This document shows, in pieces, positions 51,093 to 60,651 of a stretch of DNA of 64,000 nucleotides; positions within the stretch are counted from its first letter, which is position 1, and each line of letters starts with the position of its first letter. A program made the translations under genes and the position numbers. This stretch comes from JBGSUZ01 sp964404895. GTDB lineage: Bacteria > Bacillota > Clostridia > Peptostreptococcales > Acidaminobacteraceae. The stretch is from positions 62,001-126,000 of the forward strand of contig CAYOLV010000001.1 of the NCBI GenBank assembly GCA_964404895.1, written 5' to 3'. The notes beneath the pieces are model-generated. The model saw nothing but the letters and a program-made list of their open reading frames with translations, was not told the origin of the DNA and made no database searches.

Positions 51093-52199
51093 ATGCTAAA
51101 ATCTTTTTTCGACAAACTTTTTGAGGAGACAGTTTTTCTGATACTCCTCATTTTATTGGGCATAAGTCTGCTGTTCAGAGTCCCCAGCCCAGCTGCCATA
51201 GACTGGCGTGTTATTGCAGCACTTTGGAACCTTATGTCAGTAGCGATTGCCATGGAAGATCAATGTTTTTTAGATTGGATTGCCAATCGCATCAGCATCC
51301 GTTTCCATAATGAAAGAAGACTGGCACTATCTCTGATATCAACGGCGATGGTTCTTTCCATGTTTATGACAAACGATGTGGCGTTATTAACACTGGTTCC
51401 TATTACGATTCTAATTGGAAAAAAAGGTAATTTTGACCCATTCAAATTGGTAGCACTGGAAACCGTTGCCGCCAATGTGGGTAGCAGTTTAACCCCTTTT
51501 GGAAATCCGCAAAATATTTTTCTGTTTAATCAATACCACATGTCGTTGAGTGGATTTATGTCCATATCCCTTCCTTTTGTGCTGATTGCAGGTTTTGGCA
51601 TATTTCTCTCAGCAAAATCTTGTCCGTCTATTCACATTGATTTTGAGTTAGATCAAGTCCAGATTAAGTCCAGGAAAAAACTAGCAGTCTACCTGCTCTT
51701 ATTCCTTTTAGCCATTCTGTCCATTGTACATATTTTGCCATGGCAAGGGGTGACTCTTTTGGTATTAGCTACATTGCTGGTTCTTGAAAGGGAATTGATT
51801 CTGCGAGTGGATTACTTTTTGCTCGGAACATTTATATTGTTTTTCCTGCTCATCGACAATCTCATGGCGGTGCCAGGGTTACATGAGTTCATCAGCCACT
51901 ATTTGACGAACCCCCTGTGGGTCATGTGGCTTTCAGCTATCAGCTCTCAGTTCATCAGCAATGTGCCCAGCGCCATTTTATTTCAACCCTTTGTAGCCGA
52001 TGTAAAACCCTTGCTCATGGGGGTATCTTTAGGGGGTATGGGAACCTTAATCGCTTCTCTAGCCAATCTGATTTCTTGGAAATTCTATATCAAGAGTTAT
52101 GAGAAACGAAACTACCTGATTTATTTTACAAAGTTGAATTTAGCCTTATTGATTATATCTGGGCTGGCCATGAGTTTGCTCTTATTGATTTGGAAATAG
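51093..52199 (+). CDS. SLC13/ArsB-type anion permease
   Basis: A 368-residue protein with about ten helices of the ion transporter superfamily. Family blocks are FMTNDVALLTLVPI (about 90-103), NVGSSLTPFGNPQN (about 127-140) and SSQFISNVPSAILFQPF (about 287-303), a paired-motif design as in ArsB, NhaD and SLC13 carriers. It is somewhat short for the family (usually 400-430), lacking part of the N-terminal helices. Substrate (arsenite, dicarboxylate or Na+) cannot be told. The ribosome binding site is weak (TAGGT). Confidence 0.75.
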   Translation: MLKSFFDKLFEETVFLILLILLGISLLFRVPSPAAIDWRVIAALWNLMSVAIAMEDQCFLDWIANRISIRFHNERRLALSLISTAMVLSMFMTNDVALLTLVPITILIGKKGNFDPFKLVALETVAANVGSSLTPFGNPQNIFLFNQYHMSLSGFMSISLPFVLIAGFGIFLSAKSCPSIHIDFELDQVQIKSRKKLAVYLLLFLLAILSIVHILPWQGVTLLVLATLLVLERELILRVDYFLLGTFILFFLLIDNLMAVPGLHEFISHYLTNPLWVMWLSAISSQFISNVPSAILFQPFVADVKPLLMGVSLGGMGTLIASLANLISWKFYIKSYEKRNYLIYFTKLNLALLIISGLAMSLLLLIWK

Positions 52200-52262
52200 A
52201 GAGGTATACTGATTTAAGGTAAAGGCTGTTCTGGGGTGAGTTACATTTTTGGAGGTCATACA

Positions 52263-53147
52263 ATGGAATTTGTCAGCGTTAAAACCATGATCAGCAAAAC
52301 GAAAGACACGCGCTGGTTTGGAACGGATTTTAACATGAATATTTATAGAGGCTGTTCCCACGGCTGTATTTATTGTGACAGCCGAAGCGAATGTTACCAC
52401 GTGGAAGACTTTGATCGGGTCAGAGCAAAGTCGGAGTGTCTGAAAATACTAGAACTGGAACTGAGTAAAAAAAGAACTGCTGGGGTTATTGGAACGGGGG
52501 CTATGTCAGACCCCTACAATCCTTTTGAAAAGGAGTATGAACTGACAAGAGGCGCGCTCCAATTGATAGACCAGTATGAGTTTGGCGTCGCCATCGCCAC
52601 AAAAAGTCCTCTGATTTGCAGAGATATAGACGTGTTACAGCGAATTCAGAGACATTCCCCTGTGTTGGTAAAAATGACGATTACTGCTGCCGATGACCTC
52701 CTCAGCCGAAAAGTGGAGCCACGCGTAGCGCCTTCAAGCGAAAGGTTTGAAGCAATTCATCAGTTAAGACAGGCAGGGATTTGCACAGGGCTTTTACTCA
52801 TGCCTATATTGCCTTTTATTGAAGATCAGCCTGAGAATATTTTGAGTATTGTGGCGCAAGCATCATCAGCTGGTGCTCAATTTATATATCCTGGTTTTGG
52901 TGTCACCTTAAGACAAAATCAGCGGGACTATTACTATAAGGCTCTTGATAAAGAATTTCCAGGAATCAGGGGACAATATGAACACACATTTGGAGAGGCT
53001 TATAGCTGCAATGCCAGAAATGCCAAAGCACTGTACAGTCTTTTTGCAAAGGCTTGTCAGGAAAAAGGGATTGCCTATAAAATGAAAGACATCATCTCTT
53101 TATACAGAAGCCCTTATGAAAATAGACAGCTTAATTTTTTAGACTAA
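52263..53147 (+). CDS. SPL-family (Rv2578c-like) radical SAM protein
   Basis: A 294-residue radical SAM protein with GCSHGCIYC (CX3CX2C, about 26-34) preceded by MNIYRGC. VIGTGAMSDPYNPFEK and IATKSPLICRDIDVLQ are typical of the spore-photoproduct-lyase-like Rv2578c group, whose reaction is unknown. The ATG at 52263 follows TTGGAGG; the longer frame from 52236 has no such site. It lies 16 bases before a methyltransferase gene, so they are probably co-transcribed. Confidence 0.8.
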   Translation: MEFVSVKTMISKTKDTRWFGTDFNMNIYRGCSHGCIYCDSRSECYHVEDFDRVRAKSECLKILELELSKKRTAGVIGTGAMSDPYNPFEKEYELTRGALQLIDQYEFGVAIATKSPLICRDIDVLQRIQRHSPVLVKMTITAADDLLSRKVEPRVAPSSERFEAIHQLRQAGICTGLLLMPILPFIEDQPENILSIVAQASSAGAQFIYPGFGVTLRQNQRDYYYKALDKEFPGIRGQYEHTFGEAYSCNARNAKALYSLFAKACQEKGIAYKMKDIISLYRSPYENRQLNFLD

Positions 53148-53162
53148 TAGAGGAGTGAGATA

Positions 53163-53834
53163 ATGGAAGAATACGATGAGAAAAGGGAGAAACATCTTGA
53201 AAAAGCAGAAAATCATTTTTTCGATTCGGCAGCTCAAGAGTGGGACACGCCAGAACGGATAGCGCGAGCGGTTCAAGTGGCGAACGAAATGGTAAAGACT
53301 TTAAAATTAGATTCTGATGCAAAACTTGAAAGCGCTTTAGAATTTGGATGTGGAACCGGGTTGGTTGGATTTGCCCTGAAAGACTATTTTCAGGAAATGT
53401 CACTGGTAGACACCTCACAAGGCATGATTGATGTGGTTGACTCAAAAGCGAGGAACCTTCATACAGGTCATGTTAAAGGGTATTGTGCAGATTTGTTGAA
53501 AAGTAATTTTGAACCACAGGACTTGATTTTTACTTCTATGGCGATGCATCATGTGACAGCGTTAAACCCATTGCTTGAGAAACTCAGCCAAATGACACAA
53601 ATTGGAGGACGACTCTGTATTGTAGACCTAGATCAAGACCAAGAAGGTCTATTTCATTCAGAAGAACAGGGTTTTGATGGACATCATGGTTTTGATCAGC
53701 AAAAATTGGGGGAAGAGCTTCGACAATTTGGCTTTAAAGTTTTAGGTAGTCATACGTTCTTCCGAGACATAAAATTGAGAAAGGGACAAAGGGTACCTTA
53801 TTCGTTGTTTATAATCAGTGCAGAGCGCATTTAG
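53163..53834 (+). CDS. Class I SAM-dependent methyltransferase
   Basis: A 223-residue methyltransferase. Motif I is ALEFGCGTGLVG (about 58-69), motif II SLVDTSQGMIDV, and later DLIFTSMAMHHV. The N-terminus starts with a charged helix and FDSAAQEWDTPERIARA, common in small-molecule methyltransferases close to the UbiE/YafE type. Substrate unknown. Ribosome binding site TAGAGGAG. Confidence 0.85.
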   Translation: MEEYDEKREKHLEKAENHFFDSAAQEWDTPERIARAVQVANEMVKTLKLDSDAKLESALEFGCGTGLVGFALKDYFQEMSLVDTSQGMIDVVDSKARNLHTGHVKGYCADLLKSNFEPQDLIFTSMAMHHVTALNPLLEKLSQMTQIGGRLCIVDLDQDQEGLFHSEEQGFDGHHGFDQQKLGEELRQFGFKVLGSHTFFRDIKLRKGQRVPYSLFIISAERI

Positions 53835-53909
53835 ACAAGTTAATCAGTTCATAAAACTTCTGATTAAGGGGTCAAGAGCTGCGGTATCTATGTAATGGTG
53901 GTGATCTAT

Positions 53910-54971
53910 ATGCGTGTAATTCAAACAGATGCACTTAACCCAGGCGATATTATTGGCAGAGCGTTATATTCTGAAAACGGAAACTTGCTCTTAGGCAAGG
54001 GGACAGTCTTAACGGCTGGACTTATTCAAAGGATTCAGGACAATCATATCGTATATTTATATATTGAAGATGAAATCTCTAAAGGCATAGAACCTAAAGG
54101 GATTATTGATGATGAAACCATGCTCCAATCCATAAAGACAATCAAAGAAACTATGAAAGCTATTTCTAAAATAGGAGGCAACTCCAAACTCCAAGGCAAA
54201 ATTCCACTCAAACACTATTTTGCGGTTGAAAATGTGGTAAAGGAATTAATTAGAGCTTTGGAAGAAAATAAGGATGTATTATATACGGTTACTGAGTTGA
54301 TGGGTACAGATATGTACACTTATCGGCACAGCGTCAATGTAGCAGTTCTCTCTATATTGGTCTCCCAAGCAATGGGCTACAGTCCTGAAATTGTGAAAAA
54401 CATTGCCATGGGTGGACTGCTACACGATATTGGCAAAGTTAGAGTGCCTGCTGAAATATTGAATAAACCAGACGTATTAACCACAGAAGAGTTTGATGAA
54501 ATGATGAAACATCCTGAATATGGTTATGAGATGGTTAAAAATGATAAGGTCCTCTCAGCCATGACGAAGGGGATTATCAAAAGCCATCATGAAAAACGTG
54601 ATGGGACAGGTTACATGAATGGCGTCACGAAAGATGAGATTCCAGACTATGTTTCTATTATAACCATATGTGATATGTACGATGCCATGACAACGGATCG
54701 ATGTTATCGAAAGCGGATGCCTATTCATTCAGCCTTAGAAATACTCATGGCAGAATCTGTTTATAAAATTGATGCGACTATTTACCGACTTCTGGTAGAC
54801 AATATTTGCCTCTACCCTATAGGCAGCACAGTGGTCCTATCTGACGGCAGAGAAGGAATTGTCATGGAGTACCGAAAGGTGAACCCCACAAGACCAAAAC
54901 TGAGACTGATTGAACCACCTTTCTTAGAACTAGATCTAGAAGATGAATTAACCCTATTTGTATTAGACTAA
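53910..54971 (+). CDS. HD-GYP-domain protein (cyclic di-GMP phosphodiesterase)
   Basis: A 353-residue protein: an N-terminal small domain (about 1-60), linker helix, and HD-GYP domain (about 125-300). Metal-binding parts are YRHSVNVA, GLLHDIGKV and HHEKRDGTGYMNG, where GYM replaces the GYP triad; YDAMTTDRCYRKRM follows. It should hydrolyse cyclic di-GMP, opposing the GGDEF enzyme 3 kb upstream. I take the ATG at 53910 after GGTGGTGAT; an ATG at 53895 is the alternative. Confidence 0.85.
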   Translation: MRVIQTDALNPGDIIGRALYSENGNLLLGKGTVLTAGLIQRIQDNHIVYLYIEDEISKGIEPKGIIDDETMLQSIKTIKETMKAISKIGGNSKLQGKIPLKHYFAVENVVKELIRALEENKDVLYTVTELMGTDMYTYRHSVNVAVLSILVSQAMGYSPEIVKNIAMGGLLHDIGKVRVPAEILNKPDVLTTEEFDEMMKHPEYGYEMVKNDKVLSAMTKGIIKSHHEKRDGTGYMNGVTKDEIPDYVSIITICDMYDAMTTDRCYRKRMPIHSALEILMAESVYKIDATIYRLLVDNICLYPIGSTVVLSDGREGIVMEYRKVNPTRPKLRLIEPPFLELDLEDELTLFVLD

Positions 54972-54995
54972 AGCCTGTGAATGCAGGCTTTTTTT
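54971..54995 (+). terminator. Terminator after the HD-GYP gene
   Basis: AAGCCTG (54971-54977) pairs with CAGGCTT (54984-54990), followed by five more T; the left arm begins at the last base of the stop codon. Confidence 0.85.
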
Positions 54996-55124
54996 GTTTA
55001 GGAATTTCCCTTTAAATAATACAAAATGCAAACCCCGTGCTTATTGATTTCTAGTAAAAATAAGAATATTCTGAATATAAGCTTTCTTACAAAACTGGAT
55101 AATATCTTTCAACGGAGGTCTGCT

Positions 55125-56069
55125 ATGATACCGAAACTATTGAGCATTGTAGCAAAAGGACTGATTGGAATGACTCTCTTTTCATCAGTTGGCGTATTTG
55201 CAGGCTGTGAGTATTTTTATGAGGTAGCCATCGAGCGCAATCAAAAGGCTTTTTTAAGCTCGCCAAAGGAACTAGAACTTGAAAGACAACACGCTAAAAA
55301 AAATTGGATTCAAAGTCAAGCCTTGCAAACTTGGGCTTTAAAGAGTTCAGACGACTTAATGTTAGTGGCGCACTACTTGCCTGCAGAAAAAGAGACTCCT
55401 AAAACAGTAATTTTGGCTCATGGGTATTTCAGCAAAGGGACAGAGATGACAGAATTTGCTCAGTTTTATCATGAAAAAATGGGTTATAACGTCCTTATGC
55501 CAGACTGTCGAGGGCATGGAGAAAGCGAGGGAACTTACATAGGGTTTGGATGGCAAGACCGCCTAGACTATTTGGCTTGGATTAATCAAGTGATAGAAAA
55601 GAAGGGGAAGGATTCAAAAATATCCCTCCACGGCGTCTCCATGGGCGGCGCTACCGTTATGATGGTCAGTGGTGAAAAATTGCCTGAGCAGGTGAAGGTC
55701 ATTGTAGAGGACTGTGGTTATACTTCTGTTTATGATCAATTGTCCTATCAATTGGATAAGCTGTTTGGATTTCCAGAATTTCCATTGATACCCCTTACGA
55801 GCCTCCTGACCGAGTTTAAGGCAGGCTATAATTTTTACGAAGCATCTGCTCTGGAACAAGTCAAAAAGTCTTCTGTGCCAATGTTATTCATTCACGGGGG
55901 CAAAGATAACTTTGTACCAACAGAAATGGTTCAGCAATTATATGAAGCGTGCCCTACTGAGAAGGATCTGCTGATTGTTAAAGACGCAGGACACGCCATC
56001 GCTTATACAAAAGGAAATTACGCCTATCAAAAGAAACTTTTTGATTTTGTAGGCGTTCACATGAAATAA
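55125..56069 (+). CDS. Alpha/beta hydrolase with N-terminal membrane anchor
   Basis: A 314-residue hydrolase. A hydrophobic segment at about 8-28 anchors or exports the protein. The fold starts near 85 (KTVILAHGYFSKGTEM, oxyanion loop), with the nucleophile elbow HGVSMGGATV (Ser near 168), Asp in FIHGGKDNFVP and His in DAGHAIAY near the end. It resembles the YqkD/cinnamoyl-esterase-like group in Firmicutes. Substrate unknown. The ATG at 55125 has CGGAGGT upstream. Confidence 0.85.
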   Translation: MIPKLLSIVAKGLIGMTLFSSVGVFAGCEYFYEVAIERNQKAFLSSPKELELERQHAKKNWIQSQALQTWALKSSDDLMLVAHYLPAEKETPKTVILAHGYFSKGTEMTEFAQFYHEKMGYNVLMPDCRGHGESEGTYIGFGWQDRLDYLAWINQVIEKKGKDSKISLHGVSMGGATVMMVSGEKLPEQVKVIVEDCGYTSVYDQLSYQLDKLFGFPEFPLIPLTSLLTEFKAGYNFYEASALEQVKKSSVPMLFIHGGKDNFVPTEMVQQLYEACPTEKDLLIVKDAGHAIAYTKGNYAYQKKLFDFVGVHMK

Positions 56070-56085
56070 ATTGATTTGGGAAAAT

Positions 56086-58413
56086 TTATGATTTTGGTAG
56101 GGTAATAGCGAAAGTGGTTCCTTTGCCTAATTGACTTTCACAAGTGATTCGACTGTTGAGAATTCCTGTGACCTTCATGAAGACAATGCTGAGTCCCAAA
56201 CCGCTGTTGCCCTTACTTCTTTTTGTGGTAAAGAAAGGTTCGAAAATGTGTTTAAGCGTTTCCTCGTCCATGCCCACCCCGTTGTCGGAAAATAACAAGA
56301 GCACAACGTCTGTCTGATCTACCACTTCGATGGTGATTTCAGGGTCACTCACGTCGGCTAAACCATGTTCAATGGCATTGAAAATAAGGTTGGTTAGGAC
56401 TTGGGTAATGGCGCCTGGATATGTATCAATTTCAAGGTCGTCACTACACCTTAAGTTCAATTTTACGCTGACGTCTGTCATGCTGTTGGTCAAACTATTG
56501 AAAGTGAATTGGATCATACGTCTCAGCTCCATAGGGGTCTTAGTTTCAGAGGAACCAGTGGTGCTCAAATATTTAAAATTATTGACCAATGTAGCTGTTT
56601 TGTCGAGATTTCTTGAAATGCCAGACACCGCTTCGTTGCTCTGAGTAAAGAAGGTTTCTAGATTTCCCCGAGACAAGGTCTTATCCGCAAATTTGACGGC
56701 ACAGGACTCAAGGCTTTTTTCCATTAAACTGTTTAAGGCGATGGCGTTGCCTAGCGGGGTATTGATTTCGTGAGCAATCCCAGAAACCAGTATGCCCAAA
56801 GCTACAATTTTATCTGCCTCCATGATTTCTTTCATGGCACTTTCCAGTTCTATGGTTTTTTGAGCCAAAATTTGATTGAGTTGATCATTTTCTTCCGAGA
56901 GCAAGCGGGCGATTTCCTTTTCGGTTTGAATGCGTTCTGTAATGTCGGAACTGTTGCCCATAATGGAAATCATCTGATTTGTTTCATCGAAAATTGGAAT
57001 GAGGGTAGTGGTAATGGTCCGAACTTCCCCTTGGGGATTGGTCAAGGGACAAGTCAATTCAACTCTGCTTTGGGTTTCCAATAACTTGTCAAATGCGCCT
57101 TTGAAATAGTTGACGGATTCTTGACTTTTGAAAAGAGTGGTAAAATGGTGTCCTATTAAGTCGGACTTTCTCATATCAGCCATGGATTCAACCAATTGAT
57201 TAGTAGTTGTCATATAACCGTTCAGATCCACTGTGTAGATCATATTGCTGGAATTTTCCACCAATGAGCGGTATTTTGCTTCGTTGAATTTGAGTTCGGA
57301 CAAGGTCGCCTTCACATCATGCTGCATTTGGTTAAATGCTTTGGTCAGGGTGCCAATTTCGTCTTTGCTGCTTACGAGAAGGGGACGGGTTTCATAGTGA
57401 TCAAGCATGGCCTCAGCGACTTGAGTGAGGTCAGAAAGTCGTTTGGTCAGGGTTTTAGAAATAAAAATGCCCATCCCGAGTGAAATAGGAATAGAAAGAA
57501 ATAAGATGATGACCGTTATAAAATTAAGGATTGCCAGCCCTGCAAACATTTCTTCCGTCTTAGGGCGCGCGAGTAAGAGCCAGCCATTGTTTAACATCTC
57601 CCAAGCGATGATTTCTTCACCTGTTTCCAGCTCAATATGCTGCAGACCGATAGGATGCTCTTGAATATAGCTTTTATTCTGGGCGTACCAAGTTCTAAAC
57701 TGTTCTAATTCAACGCCCTGTGGCAAATAAATTTCTTCGCCTGTATTGGAGACGAGCATTACATAGCCGCTCTCGTATATTTTGACGTTTTTTAAGCGTT
57801 CTTGAAAGGCGTTTAAAAATAGTTCTGCACCTGCAACTGCAATCACTTGATTGTTGGAAATGACCGGAATGGAATAGGAGATCACATTGCTATTCCAAGG
57901 TTCCCAGTAATAAGGAGTCGTCCAATTTTCACCCTTATCGATGGCATTTTTCCACCAAGACTCTGAAGCAAATCCGTCTTTGATGACATCGTATTCAGGT
58001 TCACGAATAAACTGACCCTTTTCATAAGTATAAGAAACTGTGTGAGTGCCGGGAATCACATCAGAATTGAACAGCACCCAATCGGAGATATTATCAAAAT
58101 CTTTGAGCAGTCGTCTAAAAGTTTGGGAGAGTTCCATTTTATAAGTGTCCATATAGCTGGGGTCTGAAACCGCCTGTTCAAGGTCGATGCTGGTCTCAAC
58201 AACGCTTTTAAGAACGTAGGAGAGTCTTTTTACCCGCGAAAATTCACTGTCGACTATTTTCGCTTCACGATCCAAAATAGTCATCAGATTTTTTTCGGCT
58301 TCAGTTTTAATAAGGGCTTTAGATTGAAAATATAATAAAATCCCCAAGGTTAAAGAAATTGTGAAAGTGAGCATTACCATAGCAACTGCAATTTTGTTGG
58401 AGATTTTTTTCAT
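56086..58413 (-). CDS. Sensor histidine kinase with Cache, HAMP and PAS domains
   Basis: A 775-residue kinase: N-terminal helix, extracellular dCache domain (about 35-280), second helix (about 290-315), HAMP (about 315-370), PAS (about 385-500), coiled coil, H-box HEINTPLG (His near 548) and HATPase (NLIFNAIEHG, FSDNGVGMDE, GNSGLGLSIV). It senses a small extracellular ligand. Ribosome binding site AAAGGAGA on the minus strand. No response regulator gene is adjacent. Confidence 0.9.
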   Translation of the reverse strand: MKKISNKIAVAMVMLTFTISLTLGILLYFQSKALIKTEAEKNLMTILDREAKIVDSEFSRVKRLSYVLKSVVETSIDLEQAVSDPSYMDTYKMELSQTFRRLLKDFDNISDWVLFNSDVIPGTHTVSYTYEKGQFIREPEYDVIKDGFASESWWKNAIDKGENWTTPYYWEPWNSNVISYSIPVISNNQVIAVAGAELFLNAFQERLKNVKIYESGYVMLVSNTGEEIYLPQGVELEQFRTWYAQNKSYIQEHPIGLQHIELETGEEIIAWEMLNNGWLLLARPKTEEMFAGLAILNFITVIILFLSIPISLGMGIFISKTLTKRLSDLTQVAEAMLDHYETRPLLVSSKDEIGTLTKAFNQMQHDVKATLSELKFNEAKYRSLVENSSNMIYTVDLNGYMTTTNQLVESMADMRKSDLIGHHFTTLFKSQESVNYFKGAFDKLLETQSRVELTCPLTNPQGEVRTITTTLIPIFDETNQMISIMGNSSDITERIQTEKEIARLLSEENDQLNQILAQKTIELESAMKEIMEADKIVALGILVSGIAHEINTPLGNAIALNSLMEKSLESCAVKFADKTLSRGNLETFFTQSNEAVSGISRNLDKTATLVNNFKYLSTTGSSETKTPMELRRMIQFTFNSLTNSMTDVSVKLNLRCSDDLEIDTYPGAITQVLTNLIFNAIEHGLADVSDPEITIEVVDQTDVVLLLFSDNGVGMDEETLKHIFEPFFTTKRSKGNSGLGLSIVFMKVTGILNSRITCESQLGKGTTFAITLPKS

Positions 58414-58565
58414 ATTGAAATTCTCCTTTATCGTTAAAAGTGTATTTTGATTTTATATACCCTTTTAACGAAAGCTTAGGCAGATATTAAAAAAAAGTTG
58501 TAATGCCTTCGAAACCACATGATTATATTTTTATGAGATAATAACCCTATAAAGGGGGCGTTACT

Positions 58566-59336
58566 TTGATCAAATCTTTTTTAAAATTTGGTTGGACTCA
58601 GGCGCTGTGCTGTATATTTCCGGCCTGTATTTTTCTCATATTAGGACTCTCTAAAATTTTACCATTAACATTTTTGACCCGCTATGATTTTATTTTGGTC
58701 ATGTGTTTATTGGTTCAAGTGGGCATGGTCGTATTCAAATTGGAAACCAAAGACGAGTTAAAAGTCATTTGCCTTTTTCACTTAATCGGTTTGATCCTCG
58801 AAATTTTTAAAGTACATATGGGTTCTTGGTCATACCCAGAAGAGAGCTTTGCCAAGTTTGCAGGGGTACCGCTTTACAGTGGCTTTATGTATGCCAGTGT
58901 GGCCAGTTATATTTGCCAAGCTTGGAAACGGTTTAATTTAACCATGAAAAATTGGCCGTCCTCATATTGGACATGGCTAACAGCAGCAGCAATCTACCTG
59001 AATTTTTTCACCCATCATTTTATAGGCGACTTTAGATGGATCATTACAGTGGCATTATTCATCGTCTTCGGCAAGACCTTTGTCAGTTTTGATGTCCTTC
59101 AAAAGACCTACAAAATGCCCATGGTTTTGGCCTATTTTCTCATAGGTTTCTTCATTTGGGTGGCGGAAAATATTTCAACCTTTTTAGGTGCGTGGCAATA
59201 TCCCAATCAAGAACAACAGTGGGAACTGGTTCACTTAGGTAAAATATCTTCTTGGTTCTTGTTAGTCATTATCAGCGTCATTATTGTGGTCAACTTGAAA
59301 TACATTAAAGAATCTATTCATTCTGTACCAACGTAG
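58566..59336 (+). CDS. DUF817-family membrane protein
   Basis: A 256-residue protein with about eight helices. The blocks EIFKVHMGSWSYPEESFAKF (about 75-94), GVPLYSGFMYASVASYICQAW, FTHHFIGDFRW and WVAENISTFLGAWQYPNQ (about 200-217) define DUF817. Function unknown. It starts with TTG at 58566 after AAAGGGGG. Single gene with a terminator. Confidence 0.85.
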   Translation: MIKSFLKFGWTQALCCIFPACIFLILGLSKILPLTFLTRYDFILVMCLLVQVGMVVFKLETKDELKVICLFHLIGLILEIFKVHMGSWSYPEESFAKFAGVPLYSGFMYASVASYICQAWKRFNLTMKNWPSSYWTWLTAAAIYLNFFTHHFIGDFRWIITVALFIVFGKTFVSFDVLQKTYKMPMVLAYFLIGFFIWVAENISTFLGAWQYPNQEQQWELVHLGKISSWFLLVIISVIIVVNLKYIKESIHSVPT

Positions 59337-59374
59337 AAAAAGCACCCCTGTTCAAGACAGAGGTGCTTTTTTTT
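59337..59374 (+). terminator. Terminator after DUF817 gene
   Basis: AAAAAGCACC (59337-59346) pairs with GGTGCTTTTT (59362-59371), with three further T. Confidence 0.85.
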
Positions 59375-59390
59375 ATGATTCACTTATAGA

Positions 59391-60305
59391 TTAAGCGATA
59401 TTTTTAACTTCTTTGAAAGCTGGTAAATCCGTATGGATTTCGTCTGTAAGTGGGTTCTTTTTATTTTTGATGATTTTACCAAAGTGGTAAACGAAAACGG
59501 CAATATTAGCTGCAAGAGAAATGCCGCTGACAACCCAAAGGGCAGCTACGCTATGCGATGATTCTACTGCAAATATAGAAGTGTCTACGAAGGCAGGGAA
59601 ACACATAACGAACATCATCCAAATAGCAAGGGTTTGAGCTCTGTGTTGTAACCATGCACCTTTTTTGATGAAAAATGCAGGAATTGTACAAGAGATTAAG
59701 AGCGCCGCACCTGCGTAGAAGGAGTGGTTAGAAACACAGTTGTAAACATAAGCAAAGTTCCAAATATCATAAGCGATGATCCAGAACCAAAGTTGGTCCG
59801 CCCAGAGCATGTCCTTGCATTTATCTTTGCCAATAACAATCCCTAACCAACCTGAAATAGTGATGATGTTAAGGATACCTGCAATACCATTCATGATATT
59901 CCAAGGGCCACCGATGATCACCATACCGTCTACAATACCATTAAAACCTGAACACTGGAAGTCACGAATAACCGCTTCTAAAATGTTGAGGGCTAAGATA
60001 AAGGCTGGGAATGTGAGCATGAGTTTGTTCTTGTCCATCCCTTTAATGAAACGAAGTGCCATGAAACCTAAACAACCTGCTAATGCAGAATAAACTTTAG
60101 CCCAGTGGAACCATGTTCCAACGCTTGAGCCTTCTCCTGCAGTTTTAGGCCATACGGCAAAAGTTAATACCACTGGTAAAGCGATGAAGATTGCCATTGA
60201 GAAATATTTACTTCTTCTTGCAAGTTCATTTGTGAGAATTAAGCCACCCAATACGGCAAACCACATGAGTGCAGAATACCACGGGATCGATTCAAAGAGA
60301 AACAT
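59391..60305 (-). CDS. DUF5692-family membrane protein
   Basis: A 304-residue protein with about eight to nine helices. It begins with a loop rich in aromatic residues (FESIPWYSALMWF) and has FAVWPKTAGEGSSVGTWFHW (about 49-68), FIKGMDKNKLMLTFPAFILA and LWFWIIAYDIWNFAYVYNCV, matching DUF5692. Function unknown. The ATG at 60305 is preceded by AAGGAGG on the minus strand, and a good promoter lies 45-70 bases upstream. Confidence 0.75.
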   Translation of the reverse strand: MFLFESIPWYSALMWFAVLGGLILTNELARRSKYFSMAIFIALPVVLTFAVWPKTAGEGSSVGTWFHWAKVYSALAGCLGFMALRFIKGMDKNKLMLTFPAFILALNILEAVIRDFQCSGFNGIVDGMVIIGGPWNIMNGIAGILNIITISGWLGIVIGKDKCKDMLWADQLWFWIIAYDIWNFAYVYNCVSNHSFYAGAALLISCTIPAFFIKKGAWLQHRAQTLAIWMMFVMCFPAFVDTSIFAVESSHSVAALWVVSGISLAANIAVFVYHFGKIIKNKKNPLTDEIHTDLPAFKEVKNIA

Positions 60306-60348
60306 AAAAAAACCTCCTTCAAAATAATTTATGATGATTTCATTTTTG

Positions 60349-60377
60349 ACTATACTCCTAAATTTTGAAAATGTAAA
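60349..60377 (-). promoter_or_regulatory. Promoter of the DUF5692 gene
   Basis: On the minus strand TTTACA (60377-60372), 17 bases, TATAGT (60354-60349). The remaining part of the 346-base gap up to the chemotaxis receptor gene holds no gene; a weaker TATAAA near 60588 may serve the receptor. Confidence 0.65.
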
Positions 60378-60651
60378 CGGCAAATGATACCCTCTTAGCC
60401 CTCTAATATCAATGTTTTCAATAAAATGACTAATGGTCATTTTATTTGCTGTCCGAAATTGTGAATTATCAAACAAGACAAGAAAAATAATGACTTTCCA
60501 TTTTTAAAAAATTTGTAAATATTTTTCTGGAAATCTGGTTTGCCAAAGGATATATGCACCGTCTCGTTTGCAGAGTCAAAAATGGGGTATAAACAATTAC
60601 TACATCATATAAGCGTTCATCTACGCTATAAATTAAAGGAGGAACTACAAA

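Noticed and set aside
60306..60476. N-terminal extension of the DUF5692 protein
   Set aside because: It is hydrophilic, lacks a ribosome binding site and covers the promoter; AAGGAGG marks the ATG at 60305.
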